A stretch of DNA of 64,000 bases from Streptomyces sp. 1331.2 (lineage in GTDB: Bacteria > Actinomycetota > Actinomycetes > Streptomycetales > Streptomycetaceae): contig NZ_OBMJ01000001.1 in NCBI RefSeq assembly GCF_900199205.1, forward strand, positions 5,821,001 through 5,885,000, given 5' to 3'. The translations under genes were made by a program, and so were the position numbers. Numbering within the stretch: position 1 is the stretch's first letter; every line of letters starts with the position of its first letter. The notes under the pieces were generated by a model. That model was given only the letters and a program-made list of their open reading frames with translations, did no database searches and was not told where the DNA came from. Positions 49,771 to 57,942 of this stretch are shown piece by piece.

Positions 49771-49815
49771 GAAGCCCCCGCCTGCGCCGGGGTTCGGGCG
49801 CAGGGCAGGGGCTTC
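49771..49815 (-). terminator. Terminator hairpin after the IPNS-type oxygenase
   Basis: GAAGCCCC(C)GCCTGCGCC pairs with GGCGCAGGGCAGGGGCTTC with one small mismatch, about 17 bp. It begins about 50 bases after the stop at 49866. A second hairpin, GTGCCGGTCC / GGACCGGCAC at 49704-49740, follows and may assist. Confidence 0.6.
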
Positions 49816-49865
49816 GTGCGGGGGCTCGCCGGTTTCGTCAGGCAGGGCCGTCGGGCGGGGCCCGG

Positions 49866-50918
49866 TCAGGCGAGGGCGGGGTGGTGGCGGCGGGTGACTT
49901 CGGGGTGGGCTCGGGTGTAGCCCTTCCACTCGTTGAGGCCGAAGTCGGCGAAGAGGGGGTTGTCCGGGTCTTCGGTGGCGCCGGGGGCGTGGTGGGCGAG
50001 GGGGAAGTCCAGCGGCGCGATGTGGGCGTCGAGGCGCGGGTTGAAGAAGAACGGGACGGAGAAGCGCTCGCGGGCGCCGGGCGGGCTGACCACGCGGTGG
50101 CTGGTGGCCTTGAGGTAGCCGTCGGTGGCCACCTCCAGCAGTTCGCCGAGGTTGACGACGAAGGCGCCGTCGAGCGGCGGGACGTCCAGGAAGGTGCCGT
50201 CCGGGCGTTCGACCTGGAGGCCGCCCACGGTGTCCTGGAGCAGCAGGGTGATGAAGCCGTAGTCCTTGTGGGCGCCGACGCCCTGGCCGGCGCCGTCCGG
50301 GGCGGTGCCGGGGTAGCGGACCAGCTTGAGCCGCAGGTGGGGGTGGCCCGCGAAGGCGTCGTCGTAGAAGTCGGGGCGGGCGCCGATCGCGGTGAGCAGT
50401 TCGTGCAGCAGTCGCCGGGCGACCGCGCCGAGGCGGTCGATCCAGCCGAGCGCGGCGGTGCGCAGCTCGGGGAGCGCCGCGGGCCACTGGTTGGGGCCCT
50501 CCAGCCACCAGTACGGGGGCTCGCCGGCGCCGGGGACGTGCGGCGGCAGCTCGGCGCCGATGTCCAGCTGGTCGCGCCAGTCCTGGCTTCCGCCGGTGCG
50601 CTCGTCGCCGGTGCGGGTGTAGCCGCGGTAGTGGGGGGAGTTGAGGTTGCTCACGGCGAGCCGGTCGGCTTCGGGGAGCGAGAAGAAGGCGCGCATGGCC
50701 GCGGTGAGGGCGGCGGTCTCCTCCCGGGTGACGCCGTGGCCGACGAGCTGGAAGAAGCCGACACCGGTGGCCGCGGTGCGGAGCTCGTCGTGCAGGCGGC
50801 GGCGGTCGTCCGGGCTGCCGTCGGCGAGCGAGAGGTCGATCACCGGGAGGGAGTCCGCCGGGGCGGAGCCGGAGGCGGCTTCGGATATGGGCGTGTACTG
50901 CTGCGTCATGTGTGACAT
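49866..50918 (-). CDS. Isopenicillin N synthase-like 2-oxoglutarate/Fe(II) oxygenase
   Basis: 350 residues from ATG 50918; ATG 50909 is equally possible. DIOX_N domain (LPVIDLSLADGSPDDRRRLH, GFFQLVGHGV) and the jelly-roll with Fe ligands HKD in GVGAHKDYGFITLLLQ, His in TSHRVVSPP and Arg for the co-substrate in RERFSVPFFFNP. Such enzymes oxidise small molecules using O2 and 2-oxoglutarate; true IPNS uses none. No beta-lactam cluster is present. A 24-residue Cys-containing leader peptide is encoded upstream, suggesting control by amino-acid or sulfur status. Confidence 0.88.
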   Translation of the reverse strand: MSHMTQQYTPISEAASGSAPADSLPVIDLSLADGSPDDRRRLHDELRTAATGVGFFQLVGHGVTREETAALTAAMRAFFSLPEADRLAVSNLNSPHYRGYTRTGDERTGGSQDWRDQLDIGAELPPHVPGAGEPPYWWLEGPNQWPAALPELRTAALGWIDRLGAVARRLLHELLTAIGARPDFYDDAFAGHPHLRLKLVRYPGTAPDGAGQGVGAHKDYGFITLLLQDTVGGLQVERPDGTFLDVPPLDGAFVVNLGELLEVATDGYLKATSHRVVSPPGARERFSVPFFFNPRLDAHIAPLDFPLAHHAPGATEDPDNPLFADFGLNEWKGYTRAHPEVTRRHHPALA

Positions 50919-51060
50919 CCGCTGGGTCTCGTCCCGACCGGCCCCGGTGGTCGACCGAGGGGTGGCCGGAGCGACCGCCTGGTGCGGCTGGTGCTCCGGG
51001 GGGCCGGGAGGTGGGTGGCGGCCGGGTGGGGACCGCCGTTGAGGGTGGGTGGCGCGAGGT

Positions 51061-51135
51061 TCAGCCGGAGCGTCGACAGGACATGCTGGTCACGCGGAGC
51101 AGGTCCACGTGACGGCGGCGAACAAGGATGAGCAC
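51061..51135 (-). CDS. Short leader peptide with Cys (24 aa)
   Basis: GTG 51135 to TGA 51061 reads MLILVRRRHVDLLRVTSMSC then RRSG. The pattern HVDLLRVxSxxC is the hallmark of actinobacterial putative leader peptides upstream of sulfur-metabolism genes, where a Cys codon near the end is thought to sense cysteine by ribosome stalling. Here the leader lies about 140 bases upstream of the IPNS-type oxygenase, on the same strand. Too short for gene callers, yet the motif match is strong. Control of that oxygenase is inferred. Confidence 0.8.
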   Translation of the reverse strand: MLILVRRRHVDLLRVTSMSCRRSG

Positions 51136-51263
51136 GTCACCAGCCTAGATGACCCGTTCGGCGGCGGGCGAGCCCCCTGCGGCGGAGGGCCGCCCATCAC
51201 TTGTCGGTGGTCGTTCAAAGTGTGTTTGCCGCGGGTCTCTCACAGCTGCCGCAAGGGTCGCTG

Positions 51264-51307
51264 CTGTGCCGTCTCTGTGCCGTCTGTGTGTCGTCTCTGT
51301 GCCGCCT
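51264..51307. repeat. 11-bp tandem repeat, four units
   Basis: CTGTGCCGTCT, CTGTGCCGTCT, GTGTGTCGTCT, CTGTGCCGCCT in exact succession, ending at the stop codon of the response regulator gene (51307). The first two units are identical. Confidence 0.85.
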
Positions 51308-51957
51308 CAGGTGTTGTTGAGGTACGCCAGGACGGCCAGGACGCGGCGGTTGTCGTCGTCGGAGGGCTGGAGATCGAGCCGGACGAAGATCGACGCGGTG
51401 TGCTTGGCGACGGCCCGCTCGGTGATCACCAACTGCTGGGCGATGGCGGCGTTGGAGCGGCCCTCCGCCATCAGCGCCAGCACCTGCCGCTCGCGCGGGG
51501 AGAGGGTGGAGACCGGCCCCGCGGAGGAGTTGTGGGTGAGCAGCCGGGTGATCACCTCCGGGTCCATCGCGGTACCGCCCTGGGCGACCCGCCGGACGGC
51601 GTCGATGAACTGGGTGCCGTCCATCACCCGGTCCTTGAGCAGGTAGCCGATCCCGCCGGTGCTGCTGCCGGCGAGCAGCTCGCGGGCGTACAGCTGCTCC
51701 ACGAACTGCGACAGCACCAGGACGGGCAGGCCCGGGTGCGCCCGGCGCGCGGCCAGCGCGGCCCGCAGCCCCTCGTCGGTGAAGCCCGGTGGCAGCCGGA
51801 CGTCGACCACGGCGATGTCGGGCCGGTCGGCGGCCACCGCGGTGAGCAACTGGTCACCGTTCTCGACCGCCGCGGTGACCTTCATGCCGTTGGCCTCCAG
51901 CAGCCGGGTCAGGCCGTCCCGGAGGAGGAAGAGGTCTTCGGCGATGACAACGCGCAC
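51307..51957 (-). CDS. LuxR-type response regulator
   Basis: 216 residues from GTG 51957, after GGAG at 5-6 bases. Receiver domain MRVVIAEDLFLLRDGLTRLL with Asp in DIAVVDVRLPPG and Lys in GYLLKDRV; LuxR HTH LSPRERQVLALMAEGRSNAA then IAQQLVITERAVAKHTASIF. Its start lies inside the 3' end of the kinase gene (49-base overlap), so kinase and regulator are coupled. It should activate the divergent ABC transporter genes at 53688. Confidence 0.92.
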   Translation of the reverse strand: MRVVIAEDLFLLRDGLTRLLEANGMKVTAAVENGDQLLTAVAADRPDIAVVDVRLPPGFTDEGLRAALAARRAHPGLPVLVLSQFVEQLYARELLAGSSTGGIGYLLKDRVMDGTQFIDAVRRVAQGGTAMDPEVITRLLTHNSSAGPVSTLSPRERQVLALMAEGRSNAAIAQQLVITERAVAKHTASIFVRLDLQPSDDDNRRVLAVLAYLNNT

Positions 51958-53408
51958 GGGATCTCCAGGTTCACGATGGTCGGACCGTCGGGCGGGCTGC
52001 TGATCGCGAGCACCCCGTCGAAGGCGGCCAGTCGGCGTTCGGTTCCGCTGAGGCCGGTGCCCAGGGACGGGTCGGCGCCGCCGCGCCCGTCGTCGGTGAC
52101 CGATATCCGCAACAGCCCGTCACTGTGCCCTATCTCGATCCACACGTGCGAGGCGCCCGCGTGCTTGACCACGTTGGCCAGCAGCTCGGTGACCGCGAAG
52201 TAGGCGGATGACTCCACCGGGGCGGGCGCCCGGCCGGGCAGCTCGCCGCTGAAGGTGACCGGCAGCGGCATGTCCAGTGCCGTGGCCTGCACTGCGTCGG
52301 CCAGTCCGCGGTCGGCGAGCACCGGGGGGTGGATGCCGCGGACCAGGTCCCGCAGCTCGCTCAGCGCCTTCACGGAGGACTCCCTGGCCTCGGCCAGCAA
52401 CGGGCCCAGGGCGTCCGGGTCGTCCTTCAGCTGTTCGGCCACGGTCAGTAGCATGCCCAGCGCCACCAGCCGGGCCTGCGCCCCGTCGTGCAGGTCCCGC
52501 TCGATCCGGCGCAGCTCGGCGGCCCCCGCGTCGATGGTGTCCGCCCTGGTCCGGGCCAGGTGGCTGACCTGGTGGGCGAGCTCGGCCCGCCGGGAGGGCC
52601 CGAGCAGGGCCCGGGCGGCCCGCTCGTGGATCCGCAGGACCGGCGGGGCGGCCCACAGTGCGGCCGCCGGGGCGGCGCACAGGCCCATCCCGTAGACCAG
52701 ACCCAGCGGGAAGAAGGGCCCGTTCCGGCCGAAGATCTCCAGGACGATCGGGGTCAGCAGGACGATCGCGGCGGTGAACAGCACCGCGAAGCCGGTGAGC
52801 AGTGCCCAGGCGAAGTCCCGCCAGGTCGCCGGGTCGGCCAGCCAGCCGCCGGCCCGTAGCCGCTGCCAGGGGCTGTCGGCGCCGGGCGCACGGCGGTACG
52901 GCACCGGGACCGGCCGCCCGCTCCACTTGCCGACCGTCCGCCGGCTCTCCGTCGCGATCCAGCGCGCGCCGAACAGCCCGAGCATCACCAGCGAGGGGGC
53001 CAGCCAGAGCGAGACCGACCGGCCGCCGGGCGCCGCGCCCCCGTAGAGGTGCGTCGCTATCACCGCGAGCGCACCCGGGGCGAACAGGGCGGCCCCGACC
53101 GCCCGGCCGCCGCCCCCGGTGGCCCAGCAGAGCGCCCAGACAGCGACCGGGGCCAGCGGCACCAGGAGGAAGAACGGGCCGCCCGGCCCGAACGGTCCGG
53201 CCTCCTCCGGTCCGAACAGCGCGGCGGCCACCAGGATCGGCCCGGCCAGCAGCGCGATCAGGCCCGTCACGGCCATCGTGACCACGTACCAGGCGCGCAC
53301 CCCGTCCACGAAGGCCCGGACCGCCCGCCGGGCCGCCCAGGCCACCGGCCCCGGGTGCTCCTCCGCCGGCACTCCCGCCGTCACTCCCGCCGTCACTCCC
53401 GTCGTCAT
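51909..53408 (-). CDS. Two-component sensor histidine kinase
   Basis: 499 residues from ATG 53408. The N-terminus has a repeated VTAGVTAG stretch from 12-base DNA repeats. Membrane helices at about 45-70, 80-105, 110-130, 140-160, 205-235 and 240-265 form the sensor. The HisKA_3 domain has the phosphorylated His in RRIERDLHDGAQARLVALGM; the HATPase follows with ELLANVVKHAGASHVW and SDGLLRISVTDDGRGGAD. It lies divergent from an ABC transporter, the arrangement of antimicrobial peptide-sensing modules. Signal unknown. Confidence 0.9.
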   Translation of the reverse strand: MTTGVTAGVTAGVPAEEHPGPVAWAARRAVRAFVDGVRAWYVVTMAVTGLIALLAGPILVAAALFGPEEAGPFGPGGPFFLLVPLAPVAVWALCWATGGGGRAVGAALFAPGALAVIATHLYGGAAPGGRSVSLWLAPSLVMLGLFGARWIATESRRTVGKWSGRPVPVPYRRAPGADSPWQRLRAGGWLADPATWRDFAWALLTGFAVLFTAAIVLLTPIVLEIFGRNGPFFPLGLVYGMGLCAAPAAALWAAPPVLRIHERAARALLGPSRRAELAHQVSHLARTRADTIDAGAAELRRIERDLHDGAQARLVALGMLLTVAEQLKDDPDALGPLLAEARESSVKALSELRDLVRGIHPPVLADRGLADAVQATALDMPLPVTFSGELPGRAPAPVESSAYFAVTELLANVVKHAGASHVWIEIGHSDGLLRISVTDDGRGGADPSLGTGLSGTERRLAAFDGVLAISSPPDGPTIVNLEIPCALSSPKTSSSSGTA

Positions 53409-53556
53409 GACGCGCCCCCTCTCCGTCCCGGAGGCCCGCTCGGAGGCCCCGTCGCCCTCGGCTCCGGAGCCCCAGCGGACCCCGGTCCCGATCTTTCGGT
53501 GGCTCAGTCTGCCGGTCCGGGGCGGTCGGCGCTCTAGGCCTGAACACCCAGTTCGG

Positions 53557-53574
53557 GGTGTATCTGGATACACC
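53557..53574. promoter_or_regulatory. Palindromic site between the HK-RR and ABC transporter genes
   Basis: GGTGTATCTGGATACACC has 8-bp arms around a 2-base centre. It lies between the divergent transcripts, about 50 bases upstream of a candidate -10 (TAGCGT, 53621-53626) with a poor -35, as expected for an activator-dependent promoter. The likely binder is the neighbouring response regulator. Confidence 0.6.
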
Positions 53575-53687
53575 TCGGAGAGGCCGTCCAGACGGCTGTC
53601 CGCACCCCCGCCGCGATTCGTAGCGTCATGTCCCGTCAGCCGGCCCCGGGTTGCTCCCGGTGCCGGACCCCGAACCGTGGAGGGCCC

Positions 53688-54401
53688 GTGAACGCGCCGA
53701 TCATCCGGATCCGCGGCGTCAGCAAGACGTACGACAGATCCGACGCCGCCCGCCCCGCCCTGGCCGGGCTCGACCTGGAGGTGCGGGCCGGCGAGGCGCT
53801 GGCCGTGCTCGGCCGCTCGGGCAGCGGCAAGTCCACCCTGCTGAACCTGATCGCCGGCCTGGACCGCCCGAGCGAGGGCACGGTGGAAGTGGACGGCGTG
53901 CCCGTCCACCGGCTCGGCGAGGCCGCGCTGGCCGAGTACCGGCGGCGGCGGATCGGCATGGTGTTCCAGTTCTTCAACCTGCTGGACGACCTGAACGTGG
54001 AGGACAACGTGCTGCTCCCGGCGCAGCTGACCGGGATGCGGCGGGACCAGGCCAGGGCCCGGGCCGGGGAGCTGCTGGAGCAGCTGGGGGTGGCCCGGCA
54101 CGCCAAGACCTTCCCCGGCCGGCTCTCCGGCGGCGAGCGGCAACGGGTCGCGGTGGCCCGGGCGCTGATGAACCGTCCGCCGCTGCTGCTGGCCGACGAG
54201 CCCACCGGAGCGCTGGACACCGCCTCCGCCGCCGACGTCCGCGACCTGCTGCGCCGGCTCAACGCGGAGGGCCAGACGATCCTGCTGGTCACCCATGACA
54301 CCGCGCTCGCCGAGGCCTGCGCGGACCGGACGATCGAGCTGCTCGACGGCCGGCTGGTCCGGGACACGGCAGCCGTGCCGACACCCGGGGGAGTGCTGTG
54401 A
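53688..54401 (+). CDS. ABC transporter ATP-binding protein (MacB/LolD type)
   Basis: 237 residues from GTG 53688, 4-6 bases after GGAGGG. Walker A GRSGSGKST, Q-loop FQFFNLLDDLNV, signature LSGGERQRV, Walker B LLLADEPTGALD and H-loop VTHDTALA are all intact. It pairs with the FtsX-type permease encoded 79 bases downstream. Such transporters export or remove antimicrobial peptides and antibiotics rather than import. Divergent from the sensor kinase, which should control it. Confidence 0.94.
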   Translation: MNAPIIRIRGVSKTYDRSDAARPALAGLDLEVRAGEALAVLGRSGSGKSTLLNLIAGLDRPSEGTVEVDGVPVHRLGEAALAEYRRRRIGMVFQFFNLLDDLNVEDNVLLPAQLTGMRRDQARARAGELLEQLGVARHAKTFPGRLSGGERQRVAVARALMNRPPLLLADEPTGALDTASAADVRDLLRRLNAEGQTILLVTHDTALAEACADRTIELLDGRLVRDTAAVPTPGGVL

Positions 54402-54480
54402 CGGTGACCGGGCGGACGGAGGACAGGCGCGGACGGCGCGGATGGGCGGACGCCGCCGCGGAGCGAAGGGAGGTGAGCGC

Positions 54481-56865
54481 ATGAGCGCGCTCGGCAAGGT
54501 GGTCCGGGCCGGGGTGGGCCGCAAGCGGGTGCAGACCCTGGTCATGGTGCTCACCACGATGATGTCCGTGACGGCGTGCATCCTCGCGGCCGGGCTGCTG
54601 GTCGCCGCCCAGGGCCCGTACCAGCGCTCCTTCGCCGACCGGCACGGCGCGCACCTCAACGTGCTGTACGACCCGGCCAAGGCGAGCCCGGCCCAGCTGG
54701 CCGCGGCGGGCCACGCGCCCGGCGTGACGGCCTCGGCCGGGCCGTACCCGGCGGTCACCGTCCAGCCGCGCTCCGGCGAGGACACCAAGCTCCCGCCGCC
54801 CGGCAGTCCGCTCCCGCCGATGACGCTGGTCGGCCGGGCGCAGGACGGCCCGATGGACGGGCTGCGGATCACCATGGGCCGCTGGGTCCAGGGCCCCGGC
54901 GAGGTGGTGTTCCTGGACGGCCACTCCCCGCTGGCCGTCGGCGACAGCATGCGGTTCCCGGGCCTGCCCGGGCAGCCGACGCTCAAGGTCGTCGGCCTCG
55001 CCGACTCCGTCTCCTGGAGCGCGGACGGCTGGGTGGCCCCCGAGCAGGTCGCCGGGCTCACCGCGCCCGGCACCACGCCCGCCGCCCAGTACCTCTACCG
55101 CTTCGCCCGGGCCGGCACCGACGCCGAGGTGGAGACGGACCACGCCGCGCTCGCCGCCGCGGTGCCACCCGGCGCGCTCACCAGGGCCACCTCCTACCGG
55201 CCCGCCCAGCAGGAGGCCGACCGGACGGCCTCGACCTTCGTCCCGTTCGTCACGGCCTTCGGGCTGCTCGGCCTCGCCATGTCGGTGCTGATCATCGGAG
55301 TCGTGGTCAGCGGCGCCGTCACCGCGGCCACCCGCCGGATCGGCATCCTCAAGTCCCTGGGCCTCACCCCGGCCCAGGTGGCACACGCCTACATCGGCCA
55401 GGCGCTGATCCCCGCCGGGATCGGCACGGCGCTCGGCGTGCTCGGCGGCAACCTGCTCTCCGTCCCTGTCCTCGGCATCGCCCGGAAGGCCCTGCGCGGC
55501 GGCCTGCTCGGCATCCCGCTCTGGGTGGACCTCACCGTTCCGGCGCTGGCACTGGCCGCGGTGGTCGGCACCGCCCTGGTGCCGGCGCTGCGGGCCGGGC
55601 GGCTGCGCACGGTGGAGGCGCTCGCGGTCGGCCGGACGGCGCCGGGAGCCAAGCGATCGGCCGCCCGGGGCCGAGCCGGGCTGGCCGGCCTCCTGGCGGG
55701 GCTGCAGAACGGGATCGGCCGGCTTCCGGTGCCGCGTGCGCTGAGCCTCGGGCTGGTGACCCCGCTCCACCGGCCGGGCCGCTCGGCGACCACGGCGGCC
55801 GCGGTGGTGCTCGGCACCGCAGGGGTCACCCTCTGCGTCGGCCTGACGCTCTCACTCGGCCTGCTCCAGGACGGTCTGGAGGCCGGACGCACGAGCAAGG
55901 TCGTGGTCGAGGCGCCGATGGAGGGCCCGAGCAAGCCGGCCGACCAGCTGGACGAGGCGGCCGTGGCCCGGGCGATCGAGGCCCGTCCGGGCACCCGAGC
56001 CTGGTACAGCAGCGTCCCGGCGCCGGTGACCCTGGCCGGGAACACCGGACGCTCCGAGGCGATCGCGTTCACCGGCGACGTCTCGTGGGGCGGCTACCAA
56101 CTGGTCTCCGGCCGCTGGTTCGACGGCCCCGGCGAAGTCGTGGTCGGCTCCACCTACCTCCGGACCAACCAGGCGAAGGTCGGCGACACCGTCACCCTCA
56201 CCGACCACGGGCGCACCGCCCCGGCGAAGATCACCGGCGAGGTCCTGACCACCGGTGACGTCGTGTTCATGGACCGGGTCGCGCTGGCCCCGCTCGGCGG
56301 CGCCGTCGCCGCCGAGGCGATCTCCTTCCACATCGACCTCACTCCCGGCACCGACGCGAACGCCTACGCCGACGCGCTCGACGGCGTGGTCCGGCCGATG
56401 GGGCTGAGTGCCGAGCCGGGCGAGCAGCACATCAACATCGTGATGCTGGCGATGAACACCCTGGCGGGGACGCTCACCCTGCTGCTGTCCGTCGTCGCCG
56501 GGCTCGGGGTGCTCAACACGGTGCTGCTGGACACCCGGGAACGGGTGCACGACCTCGGGGTGCTCAAGGCACTCGGGATGTCGCCCCGGCAGACCGTCGG
56601 CATGGTGCTCACCTCGGTGTGCGGCAGCGGGCTGGTGGCCGGGGTGATCGGGGTGCCGATCGGGATCCTGGTGCACCACCGGGTGATGCCCGCGATGGCC
56701 CGCGCCGCCGGGATCAGTGTGCCCGAGGCGGACCTCACCGTGTTCGACCCGGCGGTGGTGGGGCCGCTGATACTCGGCGGGCTGGCGCTGGCCCTGCTCG
56801 GTGCAGCCCTCCCCGCCACCTGGGCTGCCCGGACCCGGACGGCCACGGCGCTGCGGACGGAGTGA
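54481..56865 (+). CDS. FtsX/MacB-type ABC transporter permease
   Basis: 794 residues from ATG 54481, 7 bases after GGGAGG. One N-terminal helix (LVMVLTTMMSVTACILAAGL), a long extracytoplasmic domain, then FtsX blocks: LLGLAMSVLIIGVVVSGAVT with RRIGILKSLGLTPAQVAHAY, a central helix pair (about 455-490) and a second FtsX block NTLAGTLTLLLSVVAGLGVL, VHDLGVLKALGMSPRQTVGM. This ten-helix BceB/MacB-like build matches the ATPase upstream. It is the intact counterpart of the degraded permease at 13709. A perfect palindromic terminator follows. Confidence 0.92.
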   Translation: MSALGKVVRAGVGRKRVQTLVMVLTTMMSVTACILAAGLLVAAQGPYQRSFADRHGAHLNVLYDPAKASPAQLAAAGHAPGVTASAGPYPAVTVQPRSGEDTKLPPPGSPLPPMTLVGRAQDGPMDGLRITMGRWVQGPGEVVFLDGHSPLAVGDSMRFPGLPGQPTLKVVGLADSVSWSADGWVAPEQVAGLTAPGTTPAAQYLYRFARAGTDAEVETDHAALAAAVPPGALTRATSYRPAQQEADRTASTFVPFVTAFGLLGLAMSVLIIGVVVSGAVTAATRRIGILKSLGLTPAQVAHAYIGQALIPAGIGTALGVLGGNLLSVPVLGIARKALRGGLLGIPLWVDLTVPALALAAVVGTALVPALRAGRLRTVEALAVGRTAPGAKRSAARGRAGLAGLLAGLQNGIGRLPVPRALSLGLVTPLHRPGRSATTAAAVVLGTAGVTLCVGLTLSLGLLQDGLEAGRTSKVVVEAPMEGPSKPADQLDEAAVARAIEARPGTRAWYSSVPAPVTLAGNTGRSEAIAFTGDVSWGGYQLVSGRWFDGPGEVVVGSTYLRTNQAKVGDTVTLTDHGRTAPAKITGEVLTTGDVVFMDRVALAPLGGAVAAEAISFHIDLTPGTDANAYADALDGVVRPMGLSAEPGEQHINIVMLAMNTLAGTLTLLLSVVAGLGVLNTVLLDTRERVHDLGVLKALGMSPRQTVGMVLTSVCGSGLVAGVIGVPIGILVHHRVMPAMARAAGISVPEADLTVFDPAVVGPLILGGLALALLGAALPATWAARTRTATALRTE

Positions 56866-56889
56866 CGGGCGGGGGTGCGGCGAGGGGAC

Positions 56890-56913
56890 GGCGGTGGGGG
56901 CGCCCCCACCGCC
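56890..56913 (+). terminator. Terminator palindrome after the ABC permease
   Basis: GGCGGTGGGGGC followed directly by GCCCCCACCGCC, a perfect 24-bp palindrome, begins 25 bases after the stop. It would fold as a stem of about 10 bp with a 4-base loop. Confidence 0.7.
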
Positions 56914-56990
56914 ACCCCCCGCCGTCACCCCCCCCGCCGTCACCCCCCCGCCGTCACCCCCCCGCCGTCACCCCCGCCGTCCCCCTGCCG
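56914..56990. repeat. GCCGTCACCCCCC tandem repeat
   Basis: Five imperfect units of GCCGTCACCCCCCC (13-15 bp, variable C-runs) between two convergent genes. The long C-runs point to slippage and may be unstable. Confidence 0.75.
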
Positions 56991-57003
56991 ACCGGGGCCG
57001 GGC

Positions 57004-57762
57004 TCAGCCCAGCCGCGTCGCCGCGTAGGCCTCCATGGCGGCACGCTGGTACGCGGCCAGGCCCGGGGCGATCGCCTCGTAGACGGCGGCCCACTGCTCG
57101 TTCTCGGTGCAGGACTGCGCCATCGCGAGGTACTCCTCCGCCGGGACGGACCGGATCGTGCCGAGCATGCGGTACTCCTCGTCGATCGTGCTCTGCACGG
57201 GCTCGGCGTCGGCCGGGTGGCCGGCCGCCATCAGCTCCGCCAGGCGGATCATGCGCGTGGTCCGCTCGCGCTGCCCGGCCTCGATCTCGGCCGGGCTCAT
57301 CGCGGCGGTCGCGCGCCGGGCCGCCTCGGCGTGCTCGGGGAAGTCGCGCAGGCCGGCGTCGATGTCGGTGGGCTCGATGCCCTCGAAGAGGTTCTCGGGG
57401 CGGTTGATGGTCATGGGAGTGCCTTCCTTCCGGGAGCGTTCCAGGTCGGCGATCGTGCGGGAAACGGTGCCGGCCAGGGCGTCCAGCCGGTCGCGCTCGG
57501 CAAGCAGCCGTCGGTGGTGGCCCCGCAGGGCGTCCAGCTCGTCCACCTGATCGCCCAGGATCCGGGCGATCTCGGTCAGGCCCACGCCCAGTGCCCGCAG
57601 GACGAGGATCTGCTGCAACTGCAGCAACTGCCGCTCCTCGTAGTAGCGGTGGCCGTTGGAGCCGGTCCGGGCCGGAGGCAGCAGCCCGATCTCGTCGTAG
57701 TGCCGCAGCGTCCGGGCGGTCACCCCGGACATCCGGGCGACCTCCGCGATCGGCCAGGCCAT
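57004..57762 (-). CDS. TipA-like MerR regulator with TipAS antibiotic-binding domain
   Basis: 252 residues from ATG 57762. MerR HTH IAEVARMSGVTARTLRHYDE, then GLLPPARTGSNGHRYYEERQ; a coiled-coil dimer helix follows (LRGHHRRLLAERDRLDALAG). The last 110 residues form the all-helical TipAS domain (EHAEAARRATAAMSPAEIEA, LAAYQRAAMEAYAATRLG), which in TipAL binds thiostrepton-class peptides and also lets the short form be made independently; MTINRPENLF at about residue 120 could be such an internal start. Its promoter has the 19-bp spacer typical of MerR regulators. Confidence 0.9.
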   Translation of the reverse strand: MAWPIAEVARMSGVTARTLRHYDEIGLLPPARTGSNGHRYYEERQLLQLQQILVLRALGVGLTEIARILGDQVDELDALRGHHRRLLAERDRLDALAGTVSRTIADLERSRKEGTPMTINRPENLFEGIEPTDIDAGLRDFPEHAEAARRATAAMSPAEIEAGQRERTTRMIRLAELMAAGHPADAEPVQSTIDEEYRMLGTIRSVPAEEYLAMAQSCTENEQWAAVYEAIAPGLAAYQRAAMEAYAATRLG

Positions 57763-57805
57763 GGCCGCCACCTCACTTCCGAGCGTCCGAGTTCCCGTGT
57801 TCGTC

Positions 57806-57838
57806 GTGACCGGGGCCGGTTCCTCCGGCCCTGGTCAC
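57806..57838 (-). promoter_or_regulatory. Hairpin in the 5' leader of the TipA-like gene
   Basis: GTGACCGGGGCCGG (57806-57819) pairs with CCGGCCCTGGTCAC (57825-57838), 13 of 14 bp, loop TTCCT. It lies between the MerR-type promoter and the start codon at 57762, so it may affect read-through or be part of regulation. Confidence 0.55.
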
Positions 57839-57839
57839 G

Positions 57840-57870
57840 ACGGTAGAAGCTGCCGCTGCGGCAGCTTCAA
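57840..57870 (-). promoter_or_regulatory. MerR-type promoter/operator (19-bp spacer)
   Basis: On the minus strand TTGAAG (57870-57865) and TACCGT (57845-57840) are separated by 19 bases. The inverted repeat GAAGCTGCCG / CGGCAGCTTC (57846-57868) fills the spacer. This is the classical architecture where a MerR regulator twists DNA to activate transcription, here probably by the TipA-like protein itself. Confidence 0.82.
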
Positions 57871-57942
57871 GCCCGAACGCGCACCGACCGTCCCGGGCGA
57901 CTGTCCCGGGCGACTGTCCCGGAGGAGGACCTATAGGAGGAC

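Noticed and set aside
49866..50918. Penicillin biosynthesis (true isopenicillin N synthase)
   Set aside because: The fold matches the IPNS/2OG oxygenase family, but no ACV synthetase or other beta-lactam gene is present.
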